The notes: generated by a model from the letters alone, not told the origin. 64,000 bases of DNA from QYOJ01 sp043810345 (GCA_043810345.1 JBDROF010000043.1:1-64000), one strand, 5' to 3'. Positions 35,174-45,111 are shown, counted from the first letter of the stretch. Translations and numbers: made by a program.

Positions 35174-35201
35174 ATTCCTTATTCTTCATTCCTCATTTTC
35201 C
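35174..35201. repeat. heptamer array ATTCCTC x4, overlapping the yhcC-like stop
   Basis: Units ATTCCTT, ATTCTTC, ATTCCTC, ATTTTCC. It contains the stop codon and the last codons of the minus-strand radical SAM gene. The family recurs at 48598. Confidence 0.8.
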
Positions 35202-36150
35202 TCGACCCTCGACCCTCGACCCTCTTCCCTTGGTAAGTATCCCTTCGCTCCAACTCTCTCTCAATCCGCTTGAGCACTTCGTCATATCTGATCAGATCCC
35301 AGCTTAAATGGTGAAGCATTTGTGGAGGAACCTCCCCGGCTAATCGTTCAACAACAATCGTTGGTGAGAGCCGTTCCAGAAACCGGATGATAAAATCGAT
35401 GTATTCTTCCAGGCTGAACTGGTGAAATTGGGAGGGATCAGTGATGTACTCTTGTTCCATCCTGGTTCCCCTGATTAGCTGAAGTTGATGGAATTTTATC
35501 GTATCGACTGGTAAACACGAAATGATTTTAGCTTCAGCCATCATATCATTCAGATCTTCCCCCGGAAGGCCGAAAATGAAATGAGCACCCACTCGTATTC
35601 CCAATTCATGGGTACGTTGAATGACCTGTTGACTGATCTCGAAATCATGTCCGCGGTTGATTCGTTCCAGGGTCTTATCCGAGCATGACTCCACCCCATA
35701 CTCCACCTGGACAAAATGGCTCTCCGACAACTTAGCAAAGTAGTGAAGTTTTTCCTCATCCACACAATCTGGTCTGGTTCCGATCACAAGCCCCACTACA
35801 TCCGGATAGATCAGCGCCTCTTCATACAACTCCTTTAAGCGGGATAACGGTGCGTAGGTGTTGCTATAAGGCTGAAAATAGACCAGAAACTGAGAGGCCC
35901 GCCGGTAACGGACCGAATGAAAATCAATCCCTTTGGCGATCTGCGTGCGAACCGGCTCAATCGGATTGCAATAAGAGGGATTAAAAGCGTCGTTGTTGCA
36001 ATAGGTACACCCCCCGGTGCCTTTGGTGCCGTCGCGGTTTGGACAGGTAAATCCCGCGTCCACCACTACTTTCTGTACCCGCCCGCCGAATACACTTCGG
36101 ATGTACTCAGTGTAGGAATTAAAACGCCGGTTATGATCCCAGGGATACAA
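35179..36150 (-). CDS. TIGR01212 (YhcC-like) radical SAM protein
   Basis: 323 residues. Cluster cysteines C36, C48 and C51 in CPNRDGTKGTGGCTYC, the C-x11-C-x2-C spacing of YhcC/Elp3-related proteins. Further blocks are LVYFQPYSNTYAPL, VVGLVIGTRPDC, VEYGVESCSDKTLERINRGHD and GAHFIFGLPGED. Substrate unknown. The last 14 or so residues (VEGRGSRKMRNEE) are read from heptamer arrays and probably are not ancestral. Confidence 0.92.
   Translation of the reverse strand: MYPWDHNRRFNSYTEYIRSVFGGRVQKVVVDAGFTCPNRDGTKGTGGCTYCNNDAFNPSYCNPIEPVRTQIAKGIDFHSVRYRRASQFLVYFQPYSNTYAPLSRLKELYEEALIYPDVVGLVIGTRPDCVDEEKLHYFAKLSESHFVQVEYGVESCSDKTLERINRGHDFEISQQVIQRTHELGIRVGAHFIFGLPGEDLNDMMAEAKIISCLPVDTIKFHQLQLIRGTRMEQEYITDPSQFHQFSLEEYIDFIIRFLERLSPTIVVERLAGEVPPQMLHHLSWDLIRYDEVLKRIERELERRDTYQGKRVEGRGSRKMRNEE
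35202..35229. repeat. heptamer array TCGACCC x4 inside the yhcC-like 3' end
   Basis: Three perfect units TCGACCC and one TCTTCCC. All of it lies within the coding frame of the radical SAM gene. The unit is the inverse of AGGGTCG at 20153. Confidence 0.85.
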
Positions 36151-36155
36151 TTATA

Positions 36156-36185
36156 ATTTACGATTAATTCGATTTACGATTTACG
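36156..36185. repeat. heptamer array ATTTACG
   Basis: ATTTACG at 36156-36162, an irregular 9-bp unit, then two ATTTACG. It starts 5 bp before the yhcC-like start codon in its reading direction. Inverse of the AATCGTA family at 19811. Confidence 0.7.
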
Positions 36186-36198
36186 ATTTTTCCATTTC

Positions 36199-36253
36199 GC
36201 TACCTCGCTACCTCGCTACCTCGCTACCTCGCCACCTCACCACCTCACCACAT
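36199..36253. repeat. octamer array GCTACCTC x7
   Basis: Four GCTACCTC, one GCCACCTC, one ACCACCTC and a partial ACCACAT. Neighbouring units drift by one base in steps. Same family as 61962 and, inverted, 17187. Confidence 0.9.
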
Positions 36254-36282
36254 TTGAATGATCAAAGGTAGGAAAACCTCTC

Positions 36283-38028
36283 TTAAAAGCTGATGGTTGC
36301 GGCAAGCCGTCCGCTCCAGGTTGGAAGCTGCCCGAGCTGCATTTCGCCGGAAGGTGAATGATAGGCAATGATGCCATCCAGTGAAAGCCACTGAACCGGT
36401 CTGAAGCCGAGTGAGCAGGTGAGAGTTAAGACTTCACGGGTCGGATTTTGGGTCAGGTAATTGCACCCTGCGGTGGCAGAAAACCAGGAAGTGGGAGATG
36501 CCTGGAGATCAAATCCTGTTGTGATGAGTTTTGTGAGGCCGGAAGGCTTCTCCTCTCCGGTCCAGGAAACATAGAACCGGGAATTGAAATACCGCATGAT
36601 GCTCAGGGATTGATTAAGTCCGATGCTGACCGAAGTGGACAGTTCCCGGTCCTCATCCCGTCGCATCTGATTGTTAATATAGGTAAAACTGACAGATGTA
36701 AGACAGTTAACCTGCAGGATTCGCCAGGGATAAGAGGATGACAAGCCGGTAATCAGACTTCGATAGGTCACCGGATGAACCGTGTTTCGCGAAGTTTGCC
36801 AGGACGGCATTGCCTGGATGGTAAAAACGGGCCATTTTTTAACCCGGATCGTAAGATTTCCTCCACAAAGCAACGACCGGAACCTCCGGGTGTCATGCCC
36901 CTCCGGATCACGCCGGATATGTTTTCCAAAGACACTATAGGTAAGTATTTTTTTAATAAGGGTACCTTGAATCTTCCCTTCGATGGTTTGATTATTTTTC
37001 CGCAGGAAAGGGGAGCCCATGGTTTGATAGCCCGGTCCTGTACGGGTATAACTCCCTTTTATTTTGATATTAGAGAGGTTGACCGACAGGGTACTCCTGC
37101 AGGCCCAATCAGCGTGCGAGCCGAGGCGGGGATTCAGAAATGAAAAGAACTTAAGGGCATCATTGTCTGCTTCCGGCACCGGGGCTTCCATGTCTGGCGT
37201 GAAAAAGGAGGCGGTTGCTTCTGCTTCGAAACGGATCCTTTGCTTCCAGAAGGTCAGCGCAAGTTCCGCCCCTGTTATCCAGTTCTCAGCGGGCGTGATC
37301 TTCAACTGGGCAGTATCAGGAAGGATGATGATGGTATCATATCCTTGGATGAGGGTATCGGCCGGCCGGGGAAAGAGGAACGATTGTTCCAGCGAAGAGT
37401 CCGGCCGATCCCAGGCATGCATCAGCGAAAGGTAGAAATGGCTTCGTTCTACTTTTCCAAATCCTGTTTTTGCCATCCACAGATACCGCCGGTAGGGCTC
37501 CTTGTAAGGTCCGAAACCACTGAGAACCCGGTTCGTTTGCCCATAGGTGAAAGCAGCATAAACCGGCCCCGGATTGATGGCGATATTGACCCCCCTGACG
37601 GAAACACCCGCCAGGATGAGGGGAGAATACACCGGATTACAATCACCGGCTTCCAGCGTGACTATCCACCTTAACCGCCGCTGAAGGTGATGGAATCGCG
37701 AGAGGGTGTCACGGATCAGGGCTGACAACATCCTGCTGTAATCAAAGCGTAAGGTTACTGCATTCATCCCCTGGAGGTTTTTCTGATTTCCGGTGGCGTA
37801 AAACAGGGAGAATCCCAGCGGCAGCCCGGCCACCTTCAGCTCCAGGTTCAACGCCTGCCGGAAATAGTTCGCAGGAAGTAATGAGCCCGGGAAAGTGGCG
37901 CTGGCAAAATCAAAGCTGCTGACGCTGCTTCCGTGAAGCTCCACCCAACTCTCCTGCTGCTGGCCGTTTACATGACCGGCCGGCAGCAGGAAGAGCAGGG
38001 TGTAAACCAGTGGGATGATCCGTTTCAT
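36283..38028 (-). CDS. putative outer-membrane beta-barrel protein
   Basis: 581 residues from MKRIIPLVYTLLFLLPAGHV, a clear signal peptide. The rest alternates short beta strands (LRFDYSRMLSALI, GPVYAAFTYGQTNR, WFSATAGCNYLTQ) and ends LAATISF with C-terminal Phe, typical of an outer-membrane barrel. No family recognised. It follows the GEVED gene 27 nt downstream, so both are probably cotranscribed. Confidence 0.75.
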   Translation of the reverse strand: MKRIIPLVYTLLFLLPAGHVNGQQQESWVELHGSSVSSFDFASATFPGSLLPANYFRQALNLELKVAGLPLGFSLFYATGNQKNLQGMNAVTLRFDYSRMLSALIRDTLSRFHHLQRRLRWIVTLEAGDCNPVYSPLILAGVSVRGVNIAINPGPVYAAFTYGQTNRVLSGFGPYKEPYRRYLWMAKTGFGKVERSHFYLSLMHAWDRPDSSLEQSFLFPRPADTLIQGYDTIIILPDTAQLKITPAENWITGAELALTFWKQRIRFEAEATASFFTPDMEAPVPEADNDALKFFSFLNPRLGSHADWACRSTLSVNLSNIKIKGSYTRTGPGYQTMGSPFLRKNNQTIEGKIQGTLIKKILTYSVFGKHIRRDPEGHDTRRFRSLLCGGNLTIRVKKWPVFTIQAMPSWQTSRNTVHPVTYRSLITGLSSSYPWRILQVNCLTSVSFTYINNQMRRDEDRELSTSVSIGLNQSLSIMRYFNSRFYVSWTGEEKPSGLTKLITTGFDLQASPTSWFSATAGCNYLTQNPTREVLTLTCSLGFRPVQWLSLDGIIAYHSPSGEMQLGQLPTWSGRLAATISF

Positions 38029-38055
38029 AGAACCGGAATGCATGAAGGTTTCTAT

Positions 38056-41000
38056 TTACTCACAACCAAGTTTTATCAGGATAGCAGTCTGTAAGGTATT
38101 TTGAACACAAGCTCCATCAGTGACAATACAGGTGACGTTCACCATACAGTCTCCCGAAAGACCGGGAAAGAACCCCGTCAATGTGGTAACGGGAATGGTG
38201 ACCAATAGCTCTCTTTCTGAGACAGGGGTGGTGGAGAAGTGAGTTACTACCTCCAATAATCCTGAATATCCGGAGGAAGTTGGCGAGAAATGGCGGCAAT
38301 CTGTGGTGGCAGAAGGAACCGTTTGATATGACAGGATAAGTTGAACAGTTAAGATCCGGGTATCATCCGTGATGCGGAATTGAATAGACTCTTCCGGAAC
38401 CAGAGGATAGGACAGGCATGGGGCTGACCTGCAGATTAACCCGGTCATGTCGCACAGGTACAAAGGCCCGGAGGTGATGGGGTTCGTCAGGGTAATCACC
38501 GGCAGGTTTGTTTCATAGGCGCCATCCTCGCGCTGGATATGCAGGGCAAAGGCAAAGCCATAATAACCGGATGATGGGGAAGTTGAATAGTTAAAGAGCA
38601 ACATATTATTCCCACCAGGATCGAAATAGGTATACGGAATGGTGAAAGAGGATAGGGAAGCACAACTGCCGTTATGACTTCCGATCACGTGTCCATTCAG
38701 ATAGATATTGTACCTTGCAGGCGAGATGATCTCGATGCAGGCATTGCGAATGCACCCATCCACGTTGAAGCAATGGATAAATTCATGGGGACTTGCGCTG
38801 ATCCCGGATTCATTTTCACCAATCCATTCCGCTCCTTCAGGAGTCAGCGGGCAGCCAGGCCTGTCAACCAACACGGCATGAGCGTCGCGCATAGTGCATA
38901 GTCTGTCATGATCGGAATCTACCAGAATATCTGTACTGGATACAATGGTCCGGTTCCACTCCCCTTCGCAGGAACGGACAGAATGCGGTTCTCCTGAGAA
39001 AGATGTGCGGAAATACGGCCCATCATCATTTTGAAGAGCAATACAACCATATCCTGGTTTGCATATCCACACAACACTATATAGATATAAGTGATCCGGA
39101 AGCAACGGAGGATCGAAAACCGGCCGGATGGTCAGCGACTCCTTGCCGGGATGCAATCTGACGGCCTCCACATATTCCCGTGGAGGATCATCATAAATGG
39201 TTATTTTTAACGTAATACATGAGGTATCAGCACCTGCACCTGCATCCATAAACCCTCCCAGACTTTTCCAGCGTTCGTACTGGGATAATCCCTGTTTCTC
39301 CGTATCGTTTTCGTCGACAGGAACGAGGATCACGCTGAATTCCGGCTGCAATGTTGTGATGGCTTTATCCTTTGGAGAGATCACTTTGAGCCGGTATCCA
39401 TAATTAAAGCAAGGGATGATATAATCCTCCACTTCGCCGGAAGTCACTTCCCCCCAATACGAGGTGCTGTTCCCCTGCGGGATATCTCCATCGAGATTGG
39501 GAGTAAGGCGAAATCTTGCAGGACGATCTGCAGTAACGTCAGGAGCTTTCCCACTGTAAAAATAAAAACGGTATCCCGCACAGGTCGTATCACCGCCCCA
39601 TGTTTCCGGGTCTATCCAAGCTACATTCCCGCTCAGGAGAGGAGCTGTACTGGTATTGTAGAGAGGATCCACTCGGGTCCAGGATAATTTGTCACTCCCC
39701 AGACAGTCTTCGTAATCATCATCCCAGTCGCCATCAGCATTCCAGTCTACCCATCCGGTAAATAGAAGCTTGTTTGAACGGATGTATTCCTGATGAATCG
39801 ACATCTCCACATCAATGCTGTATAGCCGGCATTGATCGCAATAATCGACAGTTGGAGTAAAGAAGATACCATCGTCAAAATTATCTTCTCCGGCGGAAAT
39901 AGATCTGGAATCGCTTTCCAGATCAGGTTTGATTTCATCGCACAAATACCTGTTTTCAATGGTTCCCAGCCATGCCTGCTGTGTTTCGGGAATGTATCTG
40001 TCATACACACATATAGGCCCAAATGCCGTACGGAATAAAGAGATGTCGGAACCCGGATTGGGAAGAACGTCCTGATCAATCACATAATTGCCCTTCATCA
40101 TCCAGTAACAACGGGCGCCGTCGTGACGTAAAAGAGTACGGTATCCGGCAGGGGTTACCGGGTCGTCAGGGGCATCTCCGAAATCAAACCGTTTATCGGG
40201 AAACGTGATGGGAAAGATCGAGTCCTGAAGAAAATAATGCTCTTTGGTCAACAGATAGACTAGCCAGACATATCCTTTTTCCGGGTTCCATTGCACCTCT
40301 TTCCGTGGAATGATCAACTGGGTTTCCTTGAGTTCGCTTTTTGAAAAAACCAGGTTCTCTTTGCTGAATTTTCGCGGGTAACTTGTAAGATCATATTGGT
40401 AAACCTGGAACAGATAGGTCGCCGGTTCTGTCAATTGACCTGAAACCCTCCATTTAAAGACCAGGTCTTCGTCTGGGGCCAGACTCTCTTTGACATGAGG
40501 GCCGTCGACAATGCTGAGGGTGACTGGAACTTCGGTCTGGGATTCATCAGCCACCTGGAACCAGAAGGGCGACGAGGGAGGGGCCAGTTGCTCTCCGTTT
40601 TTAGTATAGGCGGTGACCTGCCAGGCGTACTTTTTGTCTTTTTCCAACAGTCGTGCATTACCCGGGTATTGAAATATGGTACCGGAAATGGTATTACTCT
40701 GGTACCAGGAGGGATTGGAAGCAAGCGCCTGGTCGACCGTTTGATGAGGAAGCAACTCAACCATCCTGAATACAAAAACCATGATTATCTTAAAAGACAT
40801 CAGTGTGGGAGGCATCCAGGTGAAGATCGGGAGGAGTTGATCGACCTGTGACTCATTTTCAGGAAAGATCAACTCGGGTGCCAGCGGGAAAATAAGTTCA
40901 GTCTGGATACAATCTTCCCCTACCTCTCTTTGAGTGGAAGCATCGATTACCCGGATGCAGATGGAATAGGTGCCGGGGGGTACCGTTCCCGTTCTCAACA

Positions 41001-41352
41001 CATAGCTTTCCACCTGCTTGTTGCTGTAATTGATCTTCACCGGTTCCAGCTGGGAAAAGGCAGGCAGCCCGTTGAAGCCGGCTTTCAGGGTAAATACGGC
41101 AGATTTTCCGTCAAAAAGCAATCCTTTGGTTTCTTCGGTTACGGTTCCCAGCAGGTAAACCTGCAGATCTTTCCCTGAGAGGTTGATCAGTTGGGCATTA
41201 TACAGATCCTTGACCCCAAACTGGTCAATGGGAGGGAGGTTCAACCTGACCAGCACTTCCTGGGAGAAGGAGTTCAATCCGGTCAGCAGGAACACAACCA
41301 GCAGACACCTCCACTTCTGTGTTTTTTTTCGGTTCTTTTCTTTCGGTTTCAT
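38056..41352 (-). CDS. large secreted GEVED-domain protein
   Basis: 1098 residues with signal peptide (LLVVFLLTGLNSFSQ). Residues about 400-640 form a GEVED domain: FDFGDAPDDPVTPAGYRTLL, FTGWVDWNADGDWDDDYEDC, GNSTSYWGEVTSGEVEDYII. The N-terminal 380 residues look like repeated beta-sandwich domains (VLRTGTVPPGTYSICIRVID, QLLPIFTWMPPT), as in large Bacteroidota surface proteins. No T9SS sorting domain is visible at the C-terminus. It precedes the barrel gene and lies just after the LytTR genes. Confidence 0.82.
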   Translation of the reverse strand: MKPKEKNRKKTQKWRCLLVVFLLTGLNSFSQEVLVRLNLPPIDQFGVKDLYNAQLINLSGKDLQVYLLGTVTEETKGLLFDGKSAVFTLKAGFNGLPAFSQLEPVKINYSNKQVESYVLRTGTVPPGTYSICIRVIDASTQREVGEDCIQTELIFPLAPELIFPENESQVDQLLPIFTWMPPTLMSFKIIMVFVFRMVELLPHQTVDQALASNPSWYQSNTISGTIFQYPGNARLLEKDKKYAWQVTAYTKNGEQLAPPSSPFWFQVADESQTEVPVTLSIVDGPHVKESLAPDEDLVFKWRVSGQLTEPATYLFQVYQYDLTSYPRKFSKENLVFSKSELKETQLIIPRKEVQWNPEKGYVWLVYLLTKEHYFLQDSIFPITFPDKRFDFGDAPDDPVTPAGYRTLLRHDGARCYWMMKGNYVIDQDVLPNPGSDISLFRTAFGPICVYDRYIPETQQAWLGTIENRYLCDEIKPDLESDSRSISAGEDNFDDGIFFTPTVDYCDQCRLYSIDVEMSIHQEYIRSNKLLFTGWVDWNADGDWDDDYEDCLGSDKLSWTRVDPLYNTSTAPLLSGNVAWIDPETWGGDTTCAGYRFYFYSGKAPDVTADRPARFRLTPNLDGDIPQGNSTSYWGEVTSGEVEDYIIPCFNYGYRLKVISPKDKAITTLQPEFSVILVPVDENDTEKQGLSQYERWKSLGGFMDAGAGADTSCITLKITIYDDPPREYVEAVRLHPGKESLTIRPVFDPPLLPDHLYLYSVVWICKPGYGCIALQNDDGPYFRTSFSGEPHSVRSCEGEWNRTIVSSTDILVDSDHDRLCTMRDAHAVLVDRPGCPLTPEGAEWIGENESGISASPHEFIHCFNVDGCIRNACIEIISPARYNIYLNGHVIGSHNGSCASLSSFTIPYTYFDPGGNNMLLFNYSTSPSSGYYGFAFALHIQREDGAYETNLPVITLTNPITSGPLYLCDMTGLICRSAPCLSYPLVPEESIQFRITDDTRILTVQLILSYQTVPSATTDCRHFSPTSSGYSGLLEVVTHFSTTPVSERELLVTIPVTTLTGFFPGLSGDCMVNVTCIVTDGACVQNTLQTAILIKLGCE

Positions 41353-41376
41353 GGGCGTTTAGATTTGAATTTTATG

Positions 41377-41407
41377 TGAAATTACGCCGCAGGATATGTT
41401 CGCACAA
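41377..41407 (-). promoter_or_regulatory. candidate promoter of the GEVED gene
   Basis: On the minus strand TTG (41405-41407), a 20-bp spacer and TAATTTCA (41377-41384), one mismatch to TAnnTTTG. It lies 25 nt before the start codon at 41352. Confidence 0.4.
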
Positions 41408-41484
41408 TGAGGAATGAGCAGTCACCCGATCCGGATTAGCAATACAGGAAAAGCGTTGAGTGAAATGAAACGAAACGAAATGGT

Positions 41485-42246
41485 TTAAACTCCCATGGCG
41501 TGATCTTTAAGCCGGCTGAGGAACTCTTTCTTGCGGCTTTCCGAAATATCGACTTCCGCTTGATCGGCCATGATCAGCGTGCCTCCCTTGCCTCTGACAA
41601 ACTTCTGGATATGATGCAGATTGACGATATGCTTATTGTGGACTCTGCAGAACTGGAGGTCGGTAAGCAGGTTATCGTAAAAATTGAGAGTCCTGGAAAC
41701 CATGACTTTACGTTGGTCCGTAAGAAAGAAAAGGGTGTAATTACTTTCGGCCTGGCAACGGATGATCTCGTCAAGAGTAATGATGGTAAAACCGGTTAGG
41801 GAGGGTAAAACAATTTTATCGGGCTTGTTTCTGATCGACTCCTGGAGGATTTGGTGCCGCTGGACAGGATAGGTTGTCTCTCTCCTTTCCAGAAACCGTG
41901 ATAAAGCTTCCTGAAACTCCAGGTGACTGACAGGTTTCAGGAGATAATGAATAGCGGCCAGCTCAAATGCCTTGATCGCATAATTGTCATGGGCAGTCAC
42001 AAAAATCACCTCAAAAGAGACCTCCCTGCAACGATCCAGGATGAAAAACCCGTCACAATCGGGAAGGGTGATGTCCAGAAATACCAGCTCAGGTTCCAGC
42101 GCCTGGATTTTTTCTATGGCTTCAGTTCCTGTCATAGCGGTATCCACCACTTCAAAACCGGGTCCATATCGTTCCAGTAAATTCCGGATGACCTGAAGGC
42201 TGTTCAGCTCATCATCGACCAAAAGGGTTTTTACTTTCCGAACCAT
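41485..42246 (-). CDS. LytTR family response regulator
   Basis: 253 residues. Receiver domain with acidic pair D11-D12, phosphoacceptor D58 in LVFLDITLPDCDG and the conserved Lys in YLLKPV. Residues about 150-250 form a LytTR DNA-binding domain (IVLPSLTGFTIITLDEII, YTLFFLTDQRKVMVSRTL, FCRVHNKHIVNLHHI). Its start overlaps the sensor kinase stop by 16 nt, so the two are a coupled pair. The downstream GEVED and barrel genes are possible targets. Confidence 0.94.
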   Translation of the reverse strand: MVRKVKTLLVDDELNSLQVIRNLLERYGPGFEVVDTAMTGTEAIEKIQALEPELVFLDITLPDCDGFFILDRCREVSFEVIFVTAHDNYAIKAFELAAIHYLLKPVSHLEFQEALSRFLERRETTYPVQRHQILQESIRNKPDKIVLPSLTGFTIITLDEIIRCQAESNYTLFFLTDQRKVMVSRTLNFYDNLLTDLQFCRVHNKHIVNLHHIQKFVRGKGGTLIMADQAEVDISESRKKEFLSRLKDHAMGV

Positions 42247-45014
42247 CTGAATAAAGAGTTAAAAAAACGTGGTGGATCACTTTCGTGAAAAACAGGGATG
42301 AATAGCTCAACCCGGGTTCCCGTTTGACCGGGACTTTGTTCATCCAGATCGGTAACCCTCAGGTCAATGGTACGGCTCAGAAGCTTGTTGAGCATTAGCA
42401 TGCGTTCTTCGATGTTTTTCATCCCGGTAGACTGATGACCCACGCGCCGGGTAGCGATCTCGGCAGCGGCTTTCATCCCGATACCGTCGTCTTCCACGTT
42501 GACCTTCACCACTTGATCCGATTTGGATACCGTTAATGTAACCAGGCCTTTGCCAGCCTTATTGGCCAGACCATGACGGATGGCATTCTCTAGAAAGGGC
42601 TGAATCAACATCGGAGGAATCATGATCTCCTCTGGCTCTATGTCGTTGTCAATATCAATCCGGTAGTCGAATTTATCCTCAAACCGCAACTTTTCGAGAT
42701 CAAGGTAAAGCCGGATGGTGGACAGCTCTTCCTCCAGCGAAACGAGGTTGTGTTTGGAGTTTTCCAGCACCCTTCGCATCAGTTTCGAAAAATTGGAGAG
42801 GTACAGACCTGCGGTCTCCTCTTCATGATGGAAAATAAAATGTTGGACGGAATTTAACGAGTTGAAGATGAAATGCGGATTCATCTGTAACCGTAAGGCC
42901 TTCTGCTGCATCCAGAGATAATCGGTCCGGAATTTCATCCGGTGTTCGATTCGTTTGATGACCAGGAAAACAGAGCCTGCTACCAGGAACGACACCAGGA
43001 GTCCAATAATCAGATAAAAATACCACGTTTCATAGAAATAGGGATCAATGGTGAATCCGAGCTGTGCGGAAGAGTTGGAGAAAATTTCATTGGCATCTTT
43101 TGACCGGACCAGGAAGCGGTAGGTTCCTGCAGGTAGCTGAAAATACCTGGCCGAGAGGTTGCGGGTGGGGATCCAGGCCGAGTCATGCGGTTCAAGCTTA
43201 TATTCATAAGATAGCTGCTCATGATTGGTAAAACAGACACCTTTGAAAAAGATGGTGAGTGTGCGTTGGTTGGCCGGCAGGGAGAACCGGTGGTCTGCAG
43301 GATCAAACCTGTCTTTGTCGTTAATCACGATATGGTCGAAAAAGATGGTGGGAGGAGGAGGGCTCTTTTTCAACTCTTCCGGAATAAACGAGACCATCCC
43401 GTTGGAAGTAGCCAGCCAAAGGTAGTCTCCCTGTCGCTGAATGGCATGAACTTCATTCGAAGGAAGCCCGTCCCAGATGGTCAACGTACGAAACTGCCAG
43501 GTCCGGTCCCCGAATAACAACGCCTGGATCAGACCCTGATCCGTGCCGATCCACAGTGTGGTGTCATTGTCACAAAAAATATCCTCCACCCGCTGGCTTT
43601 TCAGTCCGTTAGCCTGTGATAACTGGAAAGAAGATCCATCCGGGGAGAGAATGACAACACCCGAAGAGGCCGTCCCTGCCACGATTCGTGCACCCCATTG
43701 CCTGAGGACATTGATCCGGTCGGATAAAAGGGGATATTGGCGCGCCATCTCCTGATAGAGGTTGCCGTTATAGAAGAAAAGCCCATTCAACGTGCCAAGG
43801 TAAAGGTTACCGTCAGAGCTCTTTAAAAGGGATACCGTATGCTCGTAAAAGGAGTCTTTCCGTGAATCATAAACAAGCTTCCCGCGGCGATACACTACAT
43901 ACCCTTCACGGGAAGGAATATAGATATCTTTATCCGGAGCTTCAAACAATTGATAATACTTCAAAAGAATGATATGGGAAGGGGGCATCTTTTCCCCGGA
44001 AAGGCTGTACCGTAAATATTTCGACTGGGTCAGCCAGAGTTCCCCTGAAGAAGAGATCAGGATACTCCGGATGAACTTGGACGATTCTCCGTTGAGAAGC
44101 TCCTGGAAACCGGAAATCTGACCCTCTGATAGTTCTGCCGAAAACAATTTACCATTAGCCGTGGAAAGAAAAACCTGATGGTCTGCTATGTCAAACGTGA
44201 TGATGTTGGTATTTCCGTTGGACCGGAGGGGGAAAAAGATGTTTTTTTGGATAGAAGGCAGGTAAAGCAGTCCATTCCCTTCAGTGGCCACCCAATAATG
44301 ATGTTCCCGGTCTTTCAGAATCCGGGTGATTCTGGAGTTCTTCAGGAATTCGTGTCTGACATCCGATCCCGGATGAACCGTGGCAAATCCTCCGTGTTCA
44401 TTCCGGATCCACAATGTTCCTTCACCGGTCAGATGAAGATTCATTGAATCTTCAGGGACCGGACGGAAAGCCGAAGGAGTTGCGAAATCATAATAGAAAG
44501 AGGTAAAAATATTCTTTGGAAAGCTGAGGCTGTCTATCCATGTAACCTGATGCTGTGGATCAATGTGGATCACCTTTCCGGTTTCCCTTGCAGGCAGGTA
44601 GATATCGTCTTCAGGAGAGATATAGGTGCCAGTCATGAAATACCGGTGACCCCACCGTTGCAGGGAATCATTTAACGGAAAAAGCGCTATCTTTCCGTTG
44701 ACAAGGCAGGCCAGTCGTCCTGTGAATGTGATCAGCCATAGTTTTCCCCGGCTCCCCGGGTAGAGTTTGACGAATGTACGATCCAGCAGCTTTGGCGGGA
44801 GTGGGATCACCCGGAATTCATATCCGTCATAGCAGGCAACCCCGTTACCGGTCGCCAGCCAGATTCTCCCGGTGGTGTCCTGGTACAGGTCATAGATGTT
44901 TGAACTGGGGAGCCCGTCAATAGGAGTATAGTGAAAGTAGAAAGGATCCTGCGAACGGACCGGAGTATTCAGGAAAAGAAAAATAATAACAGAAAAGAGA
45001 ACCCGCTTTATCAT
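42231..45014 (-). CDS. LytS-type sensor kinase with two-component regulator propeller
   Basis: 927 residues from MIKRVLFSVIIFLFLNTPVR; an open frame further upstream lacks signal character. The N-terminal 600 residues contain propeller repeats (DGLPSSNIYDLYQDTTGRIW, IWIGTDQGLIQAL, DYLWLATSNGMVSF), followed by a Y_Y_Y-like domain (ISYEYKLEPHDSAWIPTRNL-like), a membrane segment (FYLIIGLLVSFLVAGSVFLV), and a LytS-type His kinase domain with LQMNPHFIFNSLNS and an ATPase part (LIQPFLENAIRHGL). The periplasmic part probably senses an extracellular ligand. Confidence 0.92.
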   Translation of the reverse strand: MIKRVLFSVIIFLFLNTPVRSQDPFYFHYTPIDGLPSSNIYDLYQDTTGRIWLATGNGVACYDGYEFRVIPLPPKLLDRTFVKLYPGSRGKLWLITFTGRLACLVNGKIALFPLNDSLQRWGHRYFMTGTYISPEDDIYLPARETGKVIHIDPQHQVTWIDSLSFPKNIFTSFYYDFATPSAFRPVPEDSMNLHLTGEGTLWIRNEHGGFATVHPGSDVRHEFLKNSRITRILKDREHHYWVATEGNGLLYLPSIQKNIFFPLRSNGNTNIITFDIADHQVFLSTANGKLFSAELSEGQISGFQELLNGESSKFIRSILISSSGELWLTQSKYLRYSLSGEKMPPSHIILLKYYQLFEAPDKDIYIPSREGYVVYRRGKLVYDSRKDSFYEHTVSLLKSSDGNLYLGTLNGLFFYNGNLYQEMARQYPLLSDRINVLRQWGARIVAGTASSGVVILSPDGSSFQLSQANGLKSQRVEDIFCDNDTTLWIGTDQGLIQALLFGDRTWQFRTLTIWDGLPSNEVHAIQRQGDYLWLATSNGMVSFIPEELKKSPPPPTIFFDHIVINDKDRFDPADHRFSLPANQRTLTIFFKGVCFTNHEQLSYEYKLEPHDSAWIPTRNLSARYFQLPAGTYRFLVRSKDANEIFSNSSAQLGFTIDPYFYETWYFYLIIGLLVSFLVAGSVFLVIKRIEHRMKFRTDYLWMQQKALRLQMNPHFIFNSLNSVQHFIFHHEEETAGLYLSNFSKLMRRVLENSKHNLVSLEEELSTIRLYLDLEKLRFEDKFDYRIDIDNDIEPEEIMIPPMLIQPFLENAIRHGLANKAGKGLVTLTVSKSDQVVKVNVEDDGIGMKAAAEIATRRVGHQSTGMKNIEERMLMLNKLLSRTIDLRVTDLDEQSPGQTGTRVELFIPVFHESDPPRFFNSLFRWFGK

Positions 45015-45052
45015 GTTCATTAATCTCATGAGCAAAGATACATACGAAATAT

Positions 45053-45087
45053 ATAAAAAAAGAGGCCATCTGTTTAATGGCCTCTTT
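45053..45087 (-). terminator. intrinsic terminator of the peptide transporter gene
   Basis: A perfect 11-bp stem (45059-45069 with 45077-45087, AAAGAGGCCAT arm) with a 7-base loop, followed on the minus strand by a run of T. It lies 25 nt after the transporter stop and separates it from the sensor kinase gene. Confidence 0.88.
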
Positions 45088-45111
45088 CCCGCTGTAAGCA
45101 TGCAGGTACCC

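Noticed and set aside
41461..41482. GAAAC pentamer repeat before the LytTR gene end
   Set aside because: Short and irregular, not clearly part of the 7/8-bp system.
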